Assembly: GCA_030446555.1 (NCBI GenBank)
Contig: JAUJNA010000004.1
Location: 205,936 to 238,302 of the forward strand
Direction: 5' to 3'
Length of the DNA: 32,367 bases
Source: Chloroflexota bacterium
GTDB lineage: Bacteria > Chloroflexota > Limnocylindria > Limnocylindrales > CSP1-4
In this document: positions 31,701 through 32,367 of the stretch, piece by piece
Layout of the letters: each line of letters starts with the position of its first letter
How positions within the stretch are numbered: the stretch's first letter is position 1
The notes under the pieces: model-generated
What the model was told of the DNA's origin: nothing
Database searches by the model: none
The model's input: only the letters and a program-made list of their open reading frames with translations
Translations under genes and position numbers: made by a program

Positions 31701-31945
31701 TCACCGCCCGCCTGCGTGCCACCCCAAGACTCGCAGCATGACGAGCGGTGCCCCCGAGCAACACGACCACCAGGACGCGGCGCGCCGGCCAGGACAGCGT
31801 CCGCGCCGGGCACGGCGGCACTCAGGAGGTTGGCGAGGAGCACCGCGGCCACGACCCCCGCCAGGACGGCCAGGACGTCACGATGGCGGACGGGGCTCGG
31901 TGGCCCAGCATCCGCGCCGGGCTCCACGGTCCCCACGTCGCTCAC
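31701..31945 (-). CDS. Small two-TM membrane protein, frameshifted
   Basis: GTG 31945 overlaps the nnrE stop (GTGA). SDVGTVEPGADAGPPSPVRH is followed by a TM segment DVLAVLAGVVAAVLLANLLS. After slips near 31800 and 31760 a second hydrophobic stretch RRVLVVVLLGG ... LVMLRVLGWHAGGR ends at TGA 31701. About 81 residues when joined. No recognised family. Translational coupling suggests it is made with NnrE. Confidence 0.5.
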
Positions 31946-32367
31946 TGTCGATCGGCCTCGACCGGGATGCCGATGGGGGCCACGAGGACCCGCCCCGCCA
32001 GAAGGCGCCCGCGGCGGGTCCGCAGACCTCTTGGGGCGGTGGAAGGTGACCGTGGCGTCAGCGCGGATGACGGGTCGGAGGACGTACCGCTGGTGAGGTC
32101 GACCGCCGTCGGCGTGTCGACCGACAAGATCGGCACGCCCGTCGCGCCGGCCGCCACCGTGAGCTCGACGCACGTCCGGATGAAGCTCGCGCAAGCACCG
32201 CTGACACCGGTGCCCAGCAGTCGACCACGACCGCCGCCCGCTCCACGCCCGACATCAGGATGCGCACGTCGCGCGCCGTCGGCGCATGCATGCGCTCCAC
32301 GGGCAGCGAGGCGAGGCGGTCCCCAGTTGCGCGCCGCATCGGTCGCTGAGGGACGGGTGCGGGCCCA
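31942..32367 (-). CDS. nnrE: NAD(P)H-hydrate epimerase (YjeF N-terminal domain), partial and frameshifted
   Basis: Only the C-terminal part lies in the window. Pieces in successive frames: ARDVRILMSGVERAAVVVD, then (slip near 32220) the expected LLGTGVSGACA-like loop, MAAGATGVPILSVDTPTAVD and LTSGTSSDP, then VIRADATVTFHRPKR, and LRTRRGRLLAGRVLVAPIGI ending PVEADRQ at TGA 31942. The series VDxLLGTG ... VDTPTAVDLTSG ... ADxTVTFHRPK ... GRVLVAPIGIP is characteristic of NnrE, which epimerises the damaged cofactor NAD(P)HX. At least three frame changes in 400 bp. Confidence 0.7.
   Translation of the reverse strand, partial: WARTRPSATDAARNWGPPRLAARGAHACADGARRAHPDVGRGAGGGRGRLLGTGVSGACASFIRTCVELTVAAGATGVPILSVDTPTAVDLTSGTSSDPSSALTPRSPSTAPRGLRTRRGRLLAGRVLVAPIGIPVEADRQ

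Noticed and set aside
31051-31821. 256-codon minus-strand frame opposite plsY
   Set aside because: Antisense of PlsY; polar, low-complexity text. Only its first part coincides with a real small membrane gene.

Overview
This 32.4 kb window comes from a very GC-rich bacterium. The gene content (dodecin, DgcN/DgcA, SPL-type radical SAM with Gram-positive-type SOS boxes, DUF1015, large ATP-binding LuxR regulator, many leaderless promoters) suggests an uncultured Chloroflexota (Limnocylindria/Ellin6529-like), with a high-GC actinobacterium as the alternative. No 16S or other decisive marker is present. There are no prophages, insertion sequences or CRISPR arrays. Many genes are split by single-base frameshifts, including indispensable ones (plsY, lpdA, E1 alpha). 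Most breaks are therefore more likely sequence or assembly errors than true decay, although two hydrolase genes look genuinely hollowed out by central deletions.

Layout. 1-2.6 kb: end of a small hypothetical gene, then the dgcN-dgcA pair for D-glutamate use. 2.7-6.2 kb: an accessory patch with a hydrolase remnant, a VapBC pair, an ArsR regulator with an AHSA1-glyoxalase fusion, a Phd/VapC pair, a dienelactone hydrolase remnant and tRNA-Glu(CUC). 6.2-11.0 kb: an alpha/beta hydrolase and DUF1015 gene pair, a small lipoprotein and an acetyl-CoA-synthetase-like enzyme. 11.1-18.1 kb: the most unusual region. A small DUF4242-like gene is followed by a large ATP-binding LuxR-family (LAL) regulator, then by five tandem lipoproteins with proline/threonine-rich linkers and CARDB-type domains, pointing toward the regulator and spaced at about 0.8 kb. 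18.2-25.8 kb: TrmH-type rRNA methyltransferase, dodecin, acyl-CoA dehydrogenase, DUF2243, adenosine deaminase-like, SOS-boxed radical SAM, an XRE-nuclease-like protein, lipA and a one-TM protein. 25.8-31.0 kb: E2, E1 beta, E1 alpha and E3 of a 2-oxoacid dehydrogenase complex. 31.0 kb to end: plsY, a small membrane protein and nnrE.

Main discovery. A 22-bp element with core GGGAATCACCCGATGCG lies at five promoters: before the DUF4242-like gene upstream of the LAL regulator, and before four of the five CARDB lipoproteins. It is always in the orientation of the gene. In the four lipoprotein promoters it sits exactly 14 bp from a CTAGSGT -10 element (15 bp in the fifth). It contains an imperfect dyad (GAATC-N4-GATGC), as expected for a dimeric HTH activator overlapping a poor -35. 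I infer a local regulon in which the LAL protein switches on a family of secreted, cell-surface CARDB lipoproteins. A fossil of the 3' end of the LAL gene lies between the first two lipoproteins, indicating that the array grew by tandem duplication of a block spanning the regulator's end.

The lpd-E1a-E1b-E2-TM-lipA block (minus strand) joins a lipoyl-dependent dehydrogenase complex to the enzyme that makes its cofactor. Most other genes appear singly transcribed from TANNNT -10 boxes placed 6-8 nt before the start codon, i.e. leaderless mRNAs. In contrast, the CARDB genes have long leaders with clear Shine-Dalgarno sequences.
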